DNA from: Ulvibacterium sp. | GTDB taxonomy: Bacteria; Bacteroidota; Bacteroidia; Flavobacteriales; Flavobacteriaceae | Assembly (NCBI RefSeq): GCF_028285715.1 | Contig: NZ_JANQOO010000011.1 | Location: forward strand, 1-55,114 | DNA: 55,114 nt | Direction of reading: 5' to 3' | Part shown: piece by piece, positions 1-9,355 of the stretch | Layout: each line of letters starts with the position of its first letter | Numbering within the stretch: position 1 is the stretch's first letter | Position numbers and translations under genes: made by a program | Notes under the pieces: generated by a model | Told to the model about the DNA's origin: nothing | Database searches by the model: none | The model's input: only the letters and a program-made list of their open reading frames with translations

Positions 1-100
1 ATCAAAGGCCTCGCTCCGCGTCTCCACAATATGTTAATGAACTTCATCAAAGCCCCGGGACTTACCCCCAAAGCGGCTGCAAATATAAACCGGTTTTTTA
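1..100 (-). promoter_or_regulatory. Probable rRNA operon promoter and leader (operon continues off the left edge)
   Basis: Read on the minus strand, an AT-rich stretch is followed by TATATTTG, an exact match to the Bacteroidetes -7 element TAnnTTTG (around 84-91). A GC-richer leader follows that contains GTTCATTAACATATTG. From memory, a near-identical string (GTTCATTGACATATTG, boxA-like) sits in flavobacterial 16S rRNA leaders. No 16S sequence is inside the window, so the call rests on the leader alone. It could instead be the leader of a tRNA cluster. Confidence 0.45.
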
Positions 101-459
101 AATTAAAAATGGTTTTTTTATTTTTTTTACAGCTTATTTTTTCAATCCTTTAGCTACCAATAAATTAGAATATTTTGCAGCCAAAAAAAGAATTTTGAAT
201 TTACTACTTTTAGTTTGTTTATCCAAATAATCCGCCTATTCCTTATACAATAGTTTTCAGCATTTAAACAACATTTCCAAGCACCACAAAAAACGATTCC
301 CAAGGGTTGACCACGACCCCCAAGGTAATCCATTAGGCCATTGGAAATACGGAAACCACGGCACAAGGCATAAAAAAGCAAACACCCAAAAACATGTCCA
401 TATATTGTTAGCCTGACCATAAGATATTATCTTTGCGGATCTATTGCCAAAAATTAGAT
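92..459. other. Gene-free region between the two divergent promoters
   Basis: About 370 bases separate the minus-strand leader from thrS. The stretch is AT-rich with several homopolymer runs. Its only long open frame (minus strand, 154-420) has no family resemblance. The recognisable content is the leftward promoter at the left end and the thrS promoter at the right end. Confidence 0.5.
405..435 (+). promoter_or_regulatory. Promoter of the thrS-infC-rpmI-rplT operon
   Basis: TTG at 405-407 and TATCTTTG at 428-435 match the Bacteroidetes -33 and -7 (TAnnTTTG) elements at normal spacing. Transcription would begin near 440. This rules out the in-frame TTG at 433 as a start and supports ATG 460 for thrS. 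Confidence 0.7.
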
Positions 460-2400
460 ATGATCAAGATCACGCTACCGGACGGAGGTATAAAGGAATA
501 TGCCAATGGGAGTACCCCCATGGACGTTGCAAAGAGTATAAGCGAAGGACTGGCCCGAAATGTTATTTCCGCAAAATTCAATAATACCATTGTTGAAACA
601 ACCACACCATTGCAAGAGGACGGCTCTTTGGTTTTATATACTTGGAACAACCCGGAAGGAAAAAGAGCGTTTTGGCATTCCACATCACATATTGTCGCCC
701 AGGCCTTGGAAAATTTGTATCCCGGTATAAAATTGACCATTGGACCGGCCATTGAAAATGGATTTTATTATGATGTAGACTTTGGAGAACATACCATTTC
801 CGAAAAGGATTTCCCAATGATAGAAAAACGGGCCCTGGAAATTGCACGAGGTAAGCACGACTATAAAATGCGCCCCGTATCCAAGGCCGATGCATTGGCA
901 TTTTACAAATCACAAAACAATGCGTACAAAGTAGAGCTTATAGAAAATCTGGAGGATGGAACCATAACGTTCTGTGACCATGATACGTTTACGGACCTCT
1001 GCCGTGGAGGGCATATCCCCAATACAGGCATCGTAAAGGCCATAAAGATTCTAAGTGTTGCAGGAGCTTATTGGCGCGGTGATGAAAACAACCCCCAACT
1101 TACCCGGGTATATGGTATATCCTTTCCCAAACAAAAGGAATTGACCGAATACCTGGAACTTTTGGAGGAGGCCAAAAAAAGGGATCACAGGAAGCTAGGC
1201 AAGGAACTAGGACTATTTACTTTTTCCAAAAAGGTAGGTCCAGGATTACCACTATGGCTTCCAAAAGGAACGGCCCTACGTGAGCGATTGGAAGACTTTC
1301 TTAAAAAGGCACAAAAAAAAGCCGGATATGAAATGGTGTCGACCCCCCATATCGGTCAAAAGGAGCTTTATGTAACCTCTGGTCATTATGCCAAATATGG
1401 AAAGGACAGCTTTCAACCGATTCACACGCCAAAGGAAGATGAGGAGTTTTTGTTGAAACCCATGAACTGCCCGCACCATTGTGAAATATACAATTACGCG
1501 CCTCATAGTTACCGGGATCTACCCATACGCTATGCAGAATTCGGTACCGTCTACAGGTACGAACAGAGCGGTGAGTTACACGGACTTACCAGAGTTCGTG
1601 GATTTACACAAGACGACGCGCATATTTTTTGTACTCCCGACCAACTAGATCAAGAGTTCAAAAATGTAATCGATTTGTCCCTTTATGTTCTGGAATCCTT
1701 AGGCTTTGATGATTTTACCGCCCAAGTATCCATACGGGATTTAGATACGCCGGAAAAATACATTGGTTCGGTGGAAAACTGGGAAAGAGCGGAAAAGGCG
1801 ATAATAAATGCGGCAGAGGCAAAAGGGTTGGATTTTGTAATAGAAAAAGGCGAAGCTGCTTTTTACGGTCCAAAATTGGATTTTATGATCAAGGATGCCC
1901 TGGGAAGAAGCTGGCAGTTAGGTACAATTCAAGTGGATTACAATCTGCCGGAGCGTTTTGAACTTACTTATAAGGGAAGTGACAACGAAGAACACAGGCC
2001 CGTTATGATTCATAGAGCTCCCTTTGGAAGCATGGAACGTTTTATAGCCCTCTTGCTGGAACATACTGGCGGAAACTTCCCCTTATGGTTAACACCCGAA
2101 CAGGCTATTGTGCTTCCTGTTAGTGAGAAACATGAAAAATATGCCGAAAAAGTTTTAAATTCCTTGGAAAATAACGAAATTCGCGCGCTCATTGATAATA
2201 GGAACGAAACTGTAGGGAAAAAGATACGTGAAGCAGAAATGAACAAAATTCCATTTATGCTTATCGTAGGCGATAGTGAGGAGAGGGATGAGACCATATC
2301 GGTCAGAAAACATGGAGGGGACGATTTGGGAACCATCCAAATCAGTGATTTTGCCCACTTGGTAACTAAAGAAATAAATAGTACCTTAAAGTCGTTTTAG
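460..2400 (+). CDS. thrS: Threonyl-tRNA synthetase
   Basis: This class II aminoacyl-tRNA synthetase charges tRNA-Thr in the cytoplasm. The 646-residue product has the full family layout: an N-terminal TGS domain (about 1-65), the editing/SAD domain beginning around the HSTSHI motif, the class II catalytic core, and a C-terminal anticodon-binding domain (about 545-640). The zinc ligand Cys337 lies in MNCPHHC. The motif 2 region [12 protein letters not shown] is intact, and the metal-binding histidine of the IHRAP segment is present. ATG 460 is chosen because the promoter -7 element at 428-435 overlaps the upstream in-frame TTG. infC follows after 32 bases, so the two are cotranscribed. Length is normal for the family. 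Confidence 0.98.
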   Translation: MIKITLPDGGIKEYANGSTPMDVAKSISEGLARNVISAKFNNTIVETTTPLQEDGSLVLYTWNNPEGKRAFWHSTSHIVAQALENLYPGIKLTIGPAIENGFYYDVDFGEHTISEKDFPMIEKRALEIARGKHDYKMRPVSKADALAFYKSQNNAYKVELIENLEDGTITFCDHDTFTDLCRGGHIPNTGIVKAIKILSVAGAYWRGDENNPQLTRVYGISFPKQKELTEYLELLEEAKKRDHRKLGKELGLFTFSKKVGPGLPLWLPKGTALRERLEDFLKKAQKKAGYEMVSTPHIGQKELYVTSGHYAKYGKDSFQPIHTPKEDEEFLLKPMNCPHHCEIYNYAPHSYRDLPIRYAEFGTVYRYEQSGELHGLTRVRGFTQDDAHIFCTPDQLDQEFKNVIDLSLYVLESLGFDDFTAQVSIRDLDTPEKYIGSVENWERAEKAIINAAEAKGLDFVIEKGEAAFYGPKLDFMIKDALGRSWQLGTIQVDYNLPERFELTYKGSDNEEHRPVMIHRAPFGSMERFIALLLEHTGGNFPLWLTPEQAIVLPVSEKHEKYAEKVLNSLENNEIRALIDNRNETVGKKIREAEMNKIPFMLIVGDSEERDETISVRKHGGDDLGTIQISDFAHLVTKEINSTLKSF

Positions 2401-2432
2401 TAAATTTTACGTTTAATCAAAAAGTACAAGTC

Positions 2433-2987
2433 ATAGCAATACGAAAGAGATTTAGGCCCCAACCTAGAAGGGAGAATAAAAACCCCCATAGAATCAATGA
2501 AAAAATTTTAGCCCCCGAGGTACGATTGGTAGGCGACAACGTGGACATTGGAATTTATCCTATCCGAAAGGCACTGGACAAAGCCGAGGAAATGGGGCTT
2601 GATTTAGTGGAAATATCGCCAAAGGCAGAGCCTCCCGTTTGCAAAATAATGGAATACAAAAAGTTCCTGTATGAGCAGAAGAAACGCGAGAAGGCCATGA
2701 AGGCCAAAGCCTCAAAGGTTATTGTAAAGGAAATACGGTTCGGTCCCAATACGGACGACCACGATTACGAGTTTAAAAAGAAACATGCGGAGAAGTTTTT
2801 AAAGGATGGGGCAAAATTAAAGGCCTATGTTTTCTTTAAGGGACGATCAATTGTATACAAGGACAAAGGCGAAATATTATTGTTGAAACTAGCTTCGGAG
2901 CTGGAGGAAGTAGGCAAGGTTGAGCAAATGCCCCGATTGGAAGGGAAGCGAATGACCATGTTCATCGCTCCCAAAACGAAGAAATAA
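2433..2987 (+). CDS. infC: Translation initiation factor IF-3, with an apparent ATA start codon
   Basis: IF-3 binds the 30S subunit, prevents premature 50S joining and proofreads the start codon-initiator tRNA pair. The frame carries the full N-domain, linker and C-domain. Its N-terminus reads [13 protein letters not shown] and is preceded directly by ATA at 2433. Flavobacterial IF-3 proteins typically begin [14 protein letters not shown], so the ATA sits exactly where Met is expected. No in-frame ATG, GTG or TTG lies between the thrS stop and the TTG at 2526, and starting at 2526 would delete about 31 conserved residues including HRINE. E. coli infC likewise uses a rare start (AUU) through which IF-3 represses its own translation. 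The product is 184 residues and lies in the thrS-infC-rpmI-rplT operon. The ATA assignment is inference from alignment. Confidence 0.93.
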   Translation: MAIRKRFRPQPRRENKNPHRINEKILAPEVRLVGDNVDIGIYPIRKALDKAEEMGLDLVEISPKAEPPVCKIMEYKKFLYEQKKREKAMKAKASKVIVKEIRFGPNTDDHDYEFKKKHAEKFLKDGAKLKAYVFFKGRSIVYKDKGEILLLKLASELEEVGKVEQMPRLEGKRMTMFIAPKTKK

Positions 2988-3148
2988 AAAATAACTGCCG
3001 TTTTTTGCGGTATTGAACGGATACTGAATCAAGCCCTTGGGGGCTTGTTCAGCATAAACAAGTGAGATTATTGTTAACAGCCTTTTTACCACACTCGGAA
3101 AGGCAAAATTAAATCAACGAGAGTGCATTTAAATTAAATAGGAAGAAG
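2988..3148 (+). promoter_or_regulatory. Structured leader ahead of rpmI-rplT, candidate ribosomal-protein autoregulatory RNA
   Basis: The 161-base gap between infC and rpmI contains a strong hairpin at 3024-3052: CTGAA and CAAGCCC pair with GGGCTTG and TTCAG around a TTGG loop, with one bulged T. A second stem, GCCTTT/AAAGGC, lies at 3080-3104. Neither is followed by a T run, so they are not simple terminators. In other phyla L20 represses rpmI-rplT by binding such a leader. That role here is inference. Confidence 0.45.
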
Positions 3149-3346
3149 ATGCCTAAAATGAAAACAAAGTCCAGTGCCAAAAAGCGGTTTAAGCTGACCG
3201 GTACGGGAAAGATTAAAAGAAAGCATGCTTTTAAGAGTCATATTTTGACCAAAAAATCCAAAAAGCGAAAGCTTGCCCTAACACATTCTACATTGGTACA
3301 CGATTCGGATGTGAGTAATATCAAAGAACAATTGCGTTTAAAATAA
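3149..3346 (+). CDS. rpmI: 50S ribosomal protein L35
   Basis: This is a 65-residue, very basic protein with the standard L35 N-terminus [15 protein letters not shown] and the GTGKIKRK motif. L35 is a structural protein of the large ribosomal subunit. It lies between infC and rplT in the usual operon order and is the usual length. The gap to rplT (151 bases) is longer than common for this pair and contains only weak dyads. Confidence 0.97.
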   Translation: MPKMKTKSSAKKRFKLTGTGKIKRKHAFKSHILTKKSKKRKLALTHSTLVHDSDVSNIKEQLRLK

Positions 3347-3497
3347 TCCGCAATTAGAGGTAAATTAATATTAACCCTGGAGCCAGGCAATACAAAGAGT
3401 TTTAAGTTATAGTTCATAGATGCTGGGATAAAAAGTAATTCAACATTTAGAACATTACATGTAATTTTAGACCGCCTGCTACAAAAAATTAAAAATT

Positions 3498-3842
3498 ATG
3501 CCAAGATCAGTAAATTCAGTTGCTTCCAGAGCCCGAAGAAAAAAGGTGATGAAGCAGGCCAAAGGATACTTTGGACGACGTAAAAACGTTTGGACTGTCG
3601 CTAAGAATGCGGTGGAAAAAGCCATGCTTTACGCTTATAGGGACCGCAGAAACAAAAAAAGAAATTTTCGCTCCCTGTGGATTACCCGTATCAATGCGGG
3701 TGCACGCCTACATGGAATGTCCTACTCCCAGTTCATGGGCAAGGTAAAGGCAAATAATATTGAGCTAAACCGAAAAGTGTTGGCCGATTTGGCCATGAAC
3801 CACCCCGAAGCTTTTAAAGCCATAGTGGACAAGGTAAAATAG
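3498..3842 (+). CDS. rplT: 50S ribosomal protein L20
   Basis: L20 binds 23S rRNA early in 50S assembly and represses its own operon in several bacteria. The 114-residue product starts [16 protein letters not shown] and keeps the family core [20 protein letters not shown] and the [10 protein letters not shown] segment. It is the last gene of the operon; a clear hairpin terminator follows 24 bases after the stop codon. Confidence 0.98.
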   Translation: MPRSVNSVASRARRKKVMKQAKGYFGRRKNVWTVAKNAVEKAMLYAYRDRRNKKRNFRSLWITRINAGARLHGMSYSQFMGKVKANNIELNRKVLADLAMNHPEAFKAIVDKVK

Positions 3843-3865
3843 TCTAAACAAAATATCTCACTTTA

Positions 3866-3891
3866 AAAACCGGTCTGTTAAGACCGGTTTT
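3866..3891. terminator. Bidirectional intrinsic terminator after rplT
   Basis: AAAACCGGTCT pairs perfectly with AGACCGGTTTT around the loop GTTA, with T runs on both strands. It serves the rplT operon on the plus strand and the convergent gene at 3893 on the minus strand. Confidence 0.9.
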
Positions 3892-3892
3892 T

Positions 3893-4315
3893 TTATGTCC
3901 CCATTAGCGTAATCACCAAGCTTCTTCCCGAGGCACGGTCGCGATGTTCACAAAGATAGATGCCTTGCCAAATGCCTAAGTTCAACCTTCCATCGGTAAC
4001 GGGTATTTGTACCGAGGACCCCATTAAGGATGCTTTTATATGGGCGGGCATATCATCAGGCCCCTCATAGGTATGGATATAATAGGGCATATCTTCCGGT
4101 ACCATGACATTCATGTGACTTTCAAAATCCGTTCGGACCGTGGGATCGGCATTTTCATTTATCGTCAAACTTGCCGAGGTATGTTTTATAAAAACCTGTA
4201 GGGTACCAATTTTTATATCCTTGAGCTGTGGTACCGCATGCAACACCCTGGCCGTAATTAAGTGGAATCCTCTTGGGAATGCCGGTAGCCGTACTTCTTT
4301 CTGGTAAGACTTCAT
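3893..4315 (-). CDS. YjbQ family protein (UPF0047)
   Basis: This small soluble protein has the UPF0047/YjbQ signature: KHTSASLTINENAD, a nearby V..D, and a C-terminal GIWQGIYLCEHRD segment. Family members show weak thiamine-phosphate synthase activity in vitro, but their cellular role is unclear. The in-frame Met at 4315 (MKSYQKEVRL) gives 140 residues, the usual family length; the ATG further upstream would add 16 residues with no family match. The gene is a single transcription unit convergent with rplT. Confidence 0.88.
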   Translation of the reverse strand: MKSYQKEVRLPAFPRGFHLITARVLHAVPQLKDIKIGTLQVFIKHTSASLTINENADPTVRTDFESHMNVMVPEDMPYYIHTYEGPDDMPAHIKASLMGSSVQIPVTDGRLNLGIWQGIYLCEHRDRASGRSLVITLMGT

Positions 4316-4381
4316 AAATTCGCGAATATCAATTAAATGTAAAACTTTATGGTCACAAAGCATAATGTGAATCCTTTGGAA

Positions 4382-4389
4382 TACCTTTG
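4382..4389 (+). promoter_or_regulatory. -7 element of the HAD phosphatase gene
   Basis: TACCTTTG matches TAnnTTTG exactly, 21 bases before ATG 4411. It overlaps the alternative TTG start at 4387, which excludes that start. No clear -33 TTG is visible. Confidence 0.5.
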
Positions 4390-4410
4390 CGGCTTTACTA
4401 TATAAGACTT

Positions 4411-5208
4411 ATGGATTTTTCACAGATTAAGATGGTGGTTACCGATATGGATGGCACCTTGCTAAACTCCAATCATGAGGTCAGTGATTACTTTTTTGAC
4501 CTTTTCAAGGAATTGCGAAAAAGGGACATCGTATTTGTAGCGGCAAGCGGGAGACAATACAACAGCATTGTGGATAAATTGGATATCATTAAGGATGATA
4601 TTGTTGTAATTGCGGAAAATGGTGGCTTTGCCATGCAAAACGGAACCGAATTGGTATCCACTCCCTTACAGCAAGATGCCAAAAATGAAGTGCTCGGTAT
4701 TCTGGAAAACGTTAAAGATATTCATCCTGTCCTTTGCGGTAAACAAAATGCCTACTTATTGGGAGATTCACGGGAGTTTGAAAGCAAGCTCAGTGAATAC
4801 TACACGGCCTACGAAGTATTGGAAGACCTAAAATCATTTACAGGCGAGGTCATGAAAATAGCCATTTATCACTCCGTGAGTTCCGAAGAATACATTTATC
4901 CGTCCGTAAAACATTTGGAAACCTATTTGAAGGTAAAGGTATCCGGAGAGAATTGGGTGGACGTGTCCGATCAAAATGCCCATAAAGGGTATGCCCTTCA
5001 AAAGGTACAGGAACAATATGCGGTAAGCCCGGACCAGACCATCGTATTTGGGGATTACAACAATGATCTTGAAATGTTGGCCCTGGCGGATTATAGTTTT
5101 GCTATGGCCAATGCGCATCCCAATGTCAAAAAAGCTGCGAATTATATGACGGCAAGCAATGACGATTTTGGAGTGGAAAAGGTGTTGGAAAAACTTTTGG
5201 ATGCCTAG
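4411..5208 (+). CDS. Cof-type HAD-superfamily sugar-phosphate phosphatase
   Basis: This is a cytoplasmic Mg-dependent phosphatase of the Cof/YbiV type (HAD subclass IIB). Motif I is DMDGTLL with the nucleophilic Asp near residue 11, motif II is the Ser in VAASGR, and motif IV is GDYNNDLEML with its metal-binding acidic residues. A type C2 cap lies between motifs II and III. Family members hydrolyse sugar phosphates, FMN or PLP; the substrate cannot be read from sequence. The start is ATG 4411 because a -7 element overlaps the upstream TTG. The 3' end overlaps the convergent gene at 5205 by four bases. Confidence 0.9.
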   Translation: MDFSQIKMVVTDMDGTLLNSNHEVSDYFFDLFKELRKRDIVFVAASGRQYNSIVDKLDIIKDDIVVIAENGGFAMQNGTELVSTPLQQDAKNEVLGILENVKDIHPVLCGKQNAYLLGDSREFESKLSEYYTAYEVLEDLKSFTGEVMKIAIYHSVSSEEYIYPSVKHLETYLKVKVSGENWVDVSDQNAHKGYALQKVQEQYAVSPDQTIVFGDYNNDLEMLALADYSFAMANAHPNVKKAANYMTASNDDFGVEKVLEKLLDA

Positions 5209-6467
5209 GTTTTCTGCTTTTTCTTTCTCGCGGCCGGGAACAATACATTATTCAAAATAAGGCGATATCCCGGTGAGTTAGGATGTAGCTCCAATTCGGT
5301 CTTGGGATCTCCCACACGGTGCTGATAGTCCTCAGGATCATGCCCTCCGTAAAATGTAAAAAAGCCTTTACCCTTTATTCCATGGATATACCGGGCTTCC
5401 CCGTTTATCTTATTCTCACCCAATACCAAGACTGTTGACTTTACTTCTTTTCTGGTAAATGCCGTGGTTTGCCCCATGAATCCCTTTACCAATGCTGTAT
5501 GGTTCTGGCAGAGCATTGTAGGTACGGGATCCCATTTTGCCGAGAAATCCATCAGGGAAAAATAATCGGATTCCTTGGGAACGTTGCCCCGCTTATTGGT
5601 CATATCTATTGATGAAAATTCATAGCGCAAAGGGTTACGTTCCAAAGTAAAATCCTTAAACGCAAAGGTTTTGCCAAAATCCAGTTTGCTCTGATAATTG
5701 GCATCGGAGGGGTCGCCATCGAACATGGGTTCACAAATATCGGTCTCATCGGCCGCAAGGGCAATATCAAAACTGTCCGTCGCGGAACACATGGCAAACA
5801 TAAAACCTCCACCAATTACATATCTCCTAATTTTAAGGGCCACCGCCCTCTTCGCCTCTGAAACTTTAGAAAACCCCAGTTTAGATGCCAACGATTCCGC
5901 TTCCTTTTTTTGTTCAATATACCAGGGTGCAGCCCGATATGCCCCGTAAAATTTACCGTATTGCCCGGTAAAATCCTCATGGTGCAGATGGAGCCAATCA
6001 TATAGGGCCAGTTTATCGCCCAAGACTTCTTCATCGTAAACGGTCACATAAGGAATTTCCGCATAGGTAAGCACCATGGTAACCGCATCATCCCATGGTT
6101 GGTTTCCCTTTGGGGAATACACCGCAATTTTAGGTGCCTTTTCGAGTATAACCGCCTCCTGATTTTGGGAAGGACTACTTATGTCATCTAAAATAGCCTG
6201 GGCCTGGCCATCGGAAAGAATCTCAAAAGATACTCCCCGAATCTGACATTCCTTACGTATGCTTTCCCCATCGGGCAGAAGAAAGGATCCCCCCCTATAA
6301 TTCAAAAGCCATTGTACTTTTTGCTGTTTGGTAAGGACCCAATAGGTTATTCCATATGCCTTTAAGTGGTTTTTTTGACCTTCGGCATCCATAGGAATGA
6401 GAATGGACGAGGCTGAAATTTGAAAAGATGCAAGAATGAAAACAAGGAAAAATAGAATCCTATGCAT
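5205..6467 (-). CDS. Secreted conserved protein of Bacteroidota (often labelled asparagine synthetase B)
   Basis: The 420-residue protein has an N-terminal signal peptide (hydrophobic 3-20) and is probably periplasmic. From memory, homologues in Flavobacteriaceae carry the label asparagine synthetase B. I see neither the N-terminal Cys of a glutaminase domain nor the SGGxDS ATP-pyrophosphatase loop, so the label is doubtful. Visible segments are IAVYSPKGNQPWDD, LHLHHEDFTGQYG, GGGFMFAMCSATDS and FTFYGGHDPEDYQH. The glycine-rich stretch before CSATDS and the late GGHDPE segment recall ThuA or class I amidotransferase-like folds. The gene is monocistronic and its stop overlaps that of the HAD gene. 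Function is unknown. Confidence 0.65.
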   Translation of the reverse strand: MHRILFFLVFILASFQISASSILIPMDAEGQKNHLKAYGITYWVLTKQQKVQWLLNYRGGSFLLPDGESIRKECQIRGVSFEILSDGQAQAILDDISSPSQNQEAVILEKAPKIAVYSPKGNQPWDDAVTMVLTYAEIPYVTVYDEEVLGDKLALYDWLHLHHEDFTGQYGKFYGAYRAAPWYIEQKKEAESLASKLGFSKVSEAKRAVALKIRRYVIGGGFMFAMCSATDSFDIALAADETDICEPMFDGDPSDANYQSKLDFGKTFAFKDFTLERNPLRYEFSSIDMTNKRGNVPKESDYFSLMDFSAKWDPVPTMLCQNHTALVKGFMGQTTAFTRKEVKSTVLVLGENKINGEARYIHGIKGKGFFTFYGGHDPEDYQHRVGDPKTELELHPNSPGYRLILNNVLFPAARKKKQKT

Positions 6468-6585
6468 AAAAAAGGATGTTAGATTCCTATCAAAGTTAAG
6501 CGAAAAATTAGGGATTTCCCCGAAGTAATACGTTAATCATTCCTGAAAAGACTTCTTGAATAGGTCCTGGGACCGTAATTTTTGT

Positions 6586-8136
6586 TTAAAACGGAACATC
6601 ATTATCCTCCTCCGGATCGAGGGTATCGTTCATGGAACTTCCAAACGCTTCATTGGCATCGGGTAGATTTTTGGTCAAAAATGGATTTTCCTCGTCCGCG
6701 TTCATTTTGGATTGGAACTCAAAGGGCGAATCAAAATCGTCCAAGTTATCAAACTTACCTAACTGTCCGATGAACTTTAAGCGAATGTTGTCCAATCCAC
6801 CGTTTCGGTGCTTGGCCACGATAAATTCGGCCTGACCCTGTGTAGGGGTACGTTCCTCGTCATCCCATTCATCAATTTTGTAGTATTCCGGCCTGTAGAT
6901 GAACGATACGATATCCGCATCCTGCTCTATGGCCCCGGATTCCCTTAAATCGGAAAGTATAGGTCTTTTGCTACCTCCCCGAGTCTCAACAGCCCTGGAG
7001 AGCTGTGATAGAGCAATGACAGGCACGTCCAATTCTTTGGCCAGGGCTTTTAAATTTCTGGAAATGGTAGAAATCTCTTGCTCCCGGTTTCCTCCTTTTT
7101 GGCTTCCGCCAGCTGTCATTAATTGGAGGTAATCGATAATAATCAGCTTTATCTTATGCTGTGACGATAACCTTCTCGCCTTGGCCCTTAAGTCGAAAAT
7201 AGAAAGTGAAGGGGTATCATCAATAAACAATGGGGCTTTTTCCAAGGCTTTGACCTTTACGTTCAATTGCTCCCATTCATGTTTTTCCAGCCTTCCGGTC
7301 CGTAATTTTTCCGAGGACAATCCGGTCTCAGAAGATATTAATCTTGTAATCAATTGTACGGAAGACATTTCCAAGGAAAAGAAGGCCACGGGGACATCTG
7401 CATTAACGGCAATATTACGGGCCATGGAAAGTACCAGGGCCGTTTTACCCATACCCGGTCTGGCGGCAATGATTACCAAATCACTGGGTTGCCACCCGGA
7501 GGTCAGTTTGTCTACCTTGTCAAAACCTGAAGGAATACCACTTAATCCTTCCTTATTGGCAATCTCCTCAATTCGTTTTTTGGCTTGTATGACCAAATTT
7601 TGTGCGGTTTCCGCAGAACGTTTTAGGTTGCCTTGGGTAACATCGTACAACTTGGATTCCGCGTTGTCCAAGAGGTCAAATACATCCGTGCCGTCATCAT
7701 AGGCCTCCTCAATAATTTCATTGGATATTTTGATTAGACTGCGTTGAATATACTTTTGAAGGATAATTCTTGCATGGAATTCAATATGGGCGGAAGAGGC
7801 CACCTTTTGGGTCAATTTTATAAGGTAAAAATCCCCTCCAATGGACTCTAACCTTCCATCTTTTCGTAATTGCGTGGAAACGGTTAATAAATCCACAGGT
7901 TCGGAGGTTTCGAACAATTTAAAGATGGCTTCGTAAATGAACCTGTGGGCGTCCTTATAAAAAACCTCAGGATGTAGGATATCGATTACTTCATCCACAC
8001 CTTTTTTATCAATCATCATAGCACCAAGAACAACTTCCTCTAAATCAACTGATTGAGGCGGTATTTTACCCCGTTCCAAATTGATTATGGTAGATTTGTC
8101 TATTTTACGTCCGATGATCGGATTCGGTTTTTCCAT
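6586..8136 (-). CDS. dnaB: Replicative DNA helicase DnaB
   Basis: DnaB is the hexameric helicase that unwinds DNA at the replication fork. The 516-residue product has the N-terminal primase-interaction domain (about 25-130), a linker, and the RecA-like ATPase domain with Walker A RPGMGKT (about 226-232) and Walker B LIIIDYLQL (about 330). The arginine-finger region follows near SQLSRAVE. There is an acidic C-terminal tail (DPEEDNDVPF). No intein interrupts the ATPase domain. It is separated from the upstream accA by a terminator, so it is probably transcribed alone. Confidence 0.98.
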   Translation of the reverse strand: MEKPNPIIGRKIDKSTIINLERGKIPPQSVDLEEVVLGAMMIDKKGVDEVIDILHPEVFYKDAHRFIYEAIFKLFETSEPVDLLTVSTQLRKDGRLESIGGDFYLIKLTQKVASSAHIEFHARIILQKYIQRSLIKISNEIIEEAYDDGTDVFDLLDNAESKLYDVTQGNLKRSAETAQNLVIQAKKRIEEIANKEGLSGIPSGFDKVDKLTSGWQPSDLVIIAARPGMGKTALVLSMARNIAVNADVPVAFFSLEMSSVQLITRLISSETGLSSEKLRTGRLEKHEWEQLNVKVKALEKAPLFIDDTPSLSIFDLRAKARRLSSQHKIKLIIIDYLQLMTAGGSQKGGNREQEISTISRNLKALAKELDVPVIALSQLSRAVETRGGSKRPILSDLRESGAIEQDADIVSFIYRPEYYKIDEWDDEERTPTQGQAEFIVAKHRNGGLDNIRLKFIGQLGKFDNLDDFDSPFEFQSKMNADEENPFLTKNLPDANEAFGSSMNDTLDPEEDNDVPF

Positions 8137-8250
8137 GGATACGAAAATATAGAATTAACCTTAAGTTAACTTTACAAATGGAGAAACGATATTCACCATT
8201 GGTTAACATTTATCGTGTTTATAAGTTACGAAAAACTGTTGATAAGAAAT

Positions 8251-8280
8251 AAAAAACGGAGATAGGAATCTCCGTTTTTT
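8251..8280. terminator. Intrinsic terminator downstream of accA
   Basis: AAAAAACGGAGAT and its complement ATCTCCGTTTTTT form a hairpin with a short AGGA-type loop and T runs in both directions. It ends the minus-strand accA transcript upstream of dnaB. Confidence 0.88.
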
Positions 8281-8303
8281 ATTGAGCATTATAAATCAGC
8301 GTA

Positions 8304-9257
8304 TCAGCCATTGAAGACACCCATATTCGCGTATTTTTCCATGCGTAGTTTTACCAAGTCCTTTGGTGATAACTTTTCCAATTCCTGATAATGGGATGCG
8401 ATTTTATTTTTTACGATTTCAAAGGCCTTATCCCGATTGCTATGCGCGCCTCCAGCAGGCTCCCTTACGATTTCATCTATGAGTTTTAGCTTTTTCATAT
8501 CTGTGGCGGTAAGCTTTAGGGCTTCTGCGGCCTGCTCCTTATATTCCCAACTTCTCCAAAGAATGGAGGAACAGGATTCCGGGGATATGACCGAATACCA
8601 GGTATTCTCCAGCATTAAGACCTTGTCCCCTACTCCAATGCCCAACGCACCTCCCGAGGCACCTTCGCCTATGATTACCACAATGATCGGAACTTTAAGT
8701 CGGGTCATTTCCAGAATATTCCGGGCTATGGCTTCCCCTTGTCCCCGTTGCTCCGCCTCAATACCAGGGTATGCCCCGGGTGTGTCTATAAAACAAACTA
8801 CCGGGATGCCGAATTTTTCCGCGGATTTCATCAATCGAAGTGCCTTCCGATATCCTTCCGGGTTGGCCATACCAAAATTTCGATATTGCCGGGTCTTTGT
8901 GTTGTAACCTTTCTGTTGGCCAATGAACATAAAACTTTGATCTCCGATCTTTCCCAGACCACCTATCATGGCCTTGTCATCCTTTACAGTACGATCTCCG
9001 TGTAATTCCAGAAAGGTATCCCCGCAAATAGCCCGGATGTAATCCAAGGTATAGGGTCTATTGGGGTGTCTGGATAATTGTACCCGCTGCCAAGCGGTAA
9101 GGTTCTTGTAGATATCCCTACGGGTCTCATTCAGCTTTTTTTCAATTTGCTTGCAGGTTTCACTGACATCAACATCGCTCTCCTCCCCAATTACCAGGCA
9201 CTTGTCCAACTGTTCTTCAAGTTCCTTGATCGGAAGTTCAAAATCCAAATACTCCAT
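8304..9257 (-). CDS. accA: Acetyl-CoA carboxylase carboxyltransferase subunit alpha
   Basis: AccA forms, with AccD, the carboxyltransferase that moves CO2 from biotin to acetyl-CoA, the first committed step of fatty-acid synthesis. The 317-residue protein shows the family start ([16 protein letters not shown]), the [21 protein letters not shown] segment, the oxyanion-region motif IDTPGAYPG and [15 protein letters not shown]. Length matches the family. A -7 element lies 23 bases upstream of the ATG. It is a single-gene unit, with accD elsewhere as is usual in this phylum. Confidence 0.97.
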   Translation of the reverse strand: MEYLDFELPIKELEEQLDKCLVIGEESDVDVSETCKQIEKKLNETRRDIYKNLTAWQRVQLSRHPNRPYTLDYIRAICGDTFLELHGDRTVKDDKAMIGGLGKIGDQSFMFIGQQKGYNTKTRQYRNFGMANPEGYRKALRLMKSAEKFGIPVVCFIDTPGAYPGIEAEQRGQGEAIARNILEMTRLKVPIIVVIIGEGASGGALGIGVGDKVLMLENTWYSVISPESCSSILWRSWEYKEQAAEALKLTATDMKKLKLIDEIVREPAGGAHSNRDKAFEIVKNKIASHYQELEKLSPKDLVKLRMEKYANMGVFNG

Positions 9258-9279
9258 GATTTTAGTTTAGTTTGAGAGG

Positions 9280-9287
9280 CAAATATA
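9280..9287 (-). promoter_or_regulatory. -7 element of accA
   Basis: TATATTTG (read on the minus strand) matches TAnnTTTG exactly, 23 bases before the accA ATG. No convincing -33 TTG is visible. Confidence 0.55.
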
Positions 9288-9355
9288 AAGTTTTATGGGC
9301 TATAGTTTTGAAATAGATCCATTTTTGAACAGCACTAAAAAAATTGCACCAATGG

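Noticed and set aside
154-420. Minus-strand open frame upstream of thrS
   Set aside because: No family resemblance, poor codon pattern, and it covers the thrS promoter region.
7181-7702. Long plus-strand frame inside dnaB
   Set aside because: It is the antisense shadow of the conserved helicase coding sequence and has no independent start signals.
6586-8136. Possible intein in dnaB
   Set aside because: The helicase is of normal length (516 residues) with uninterrupted Walker motifs.
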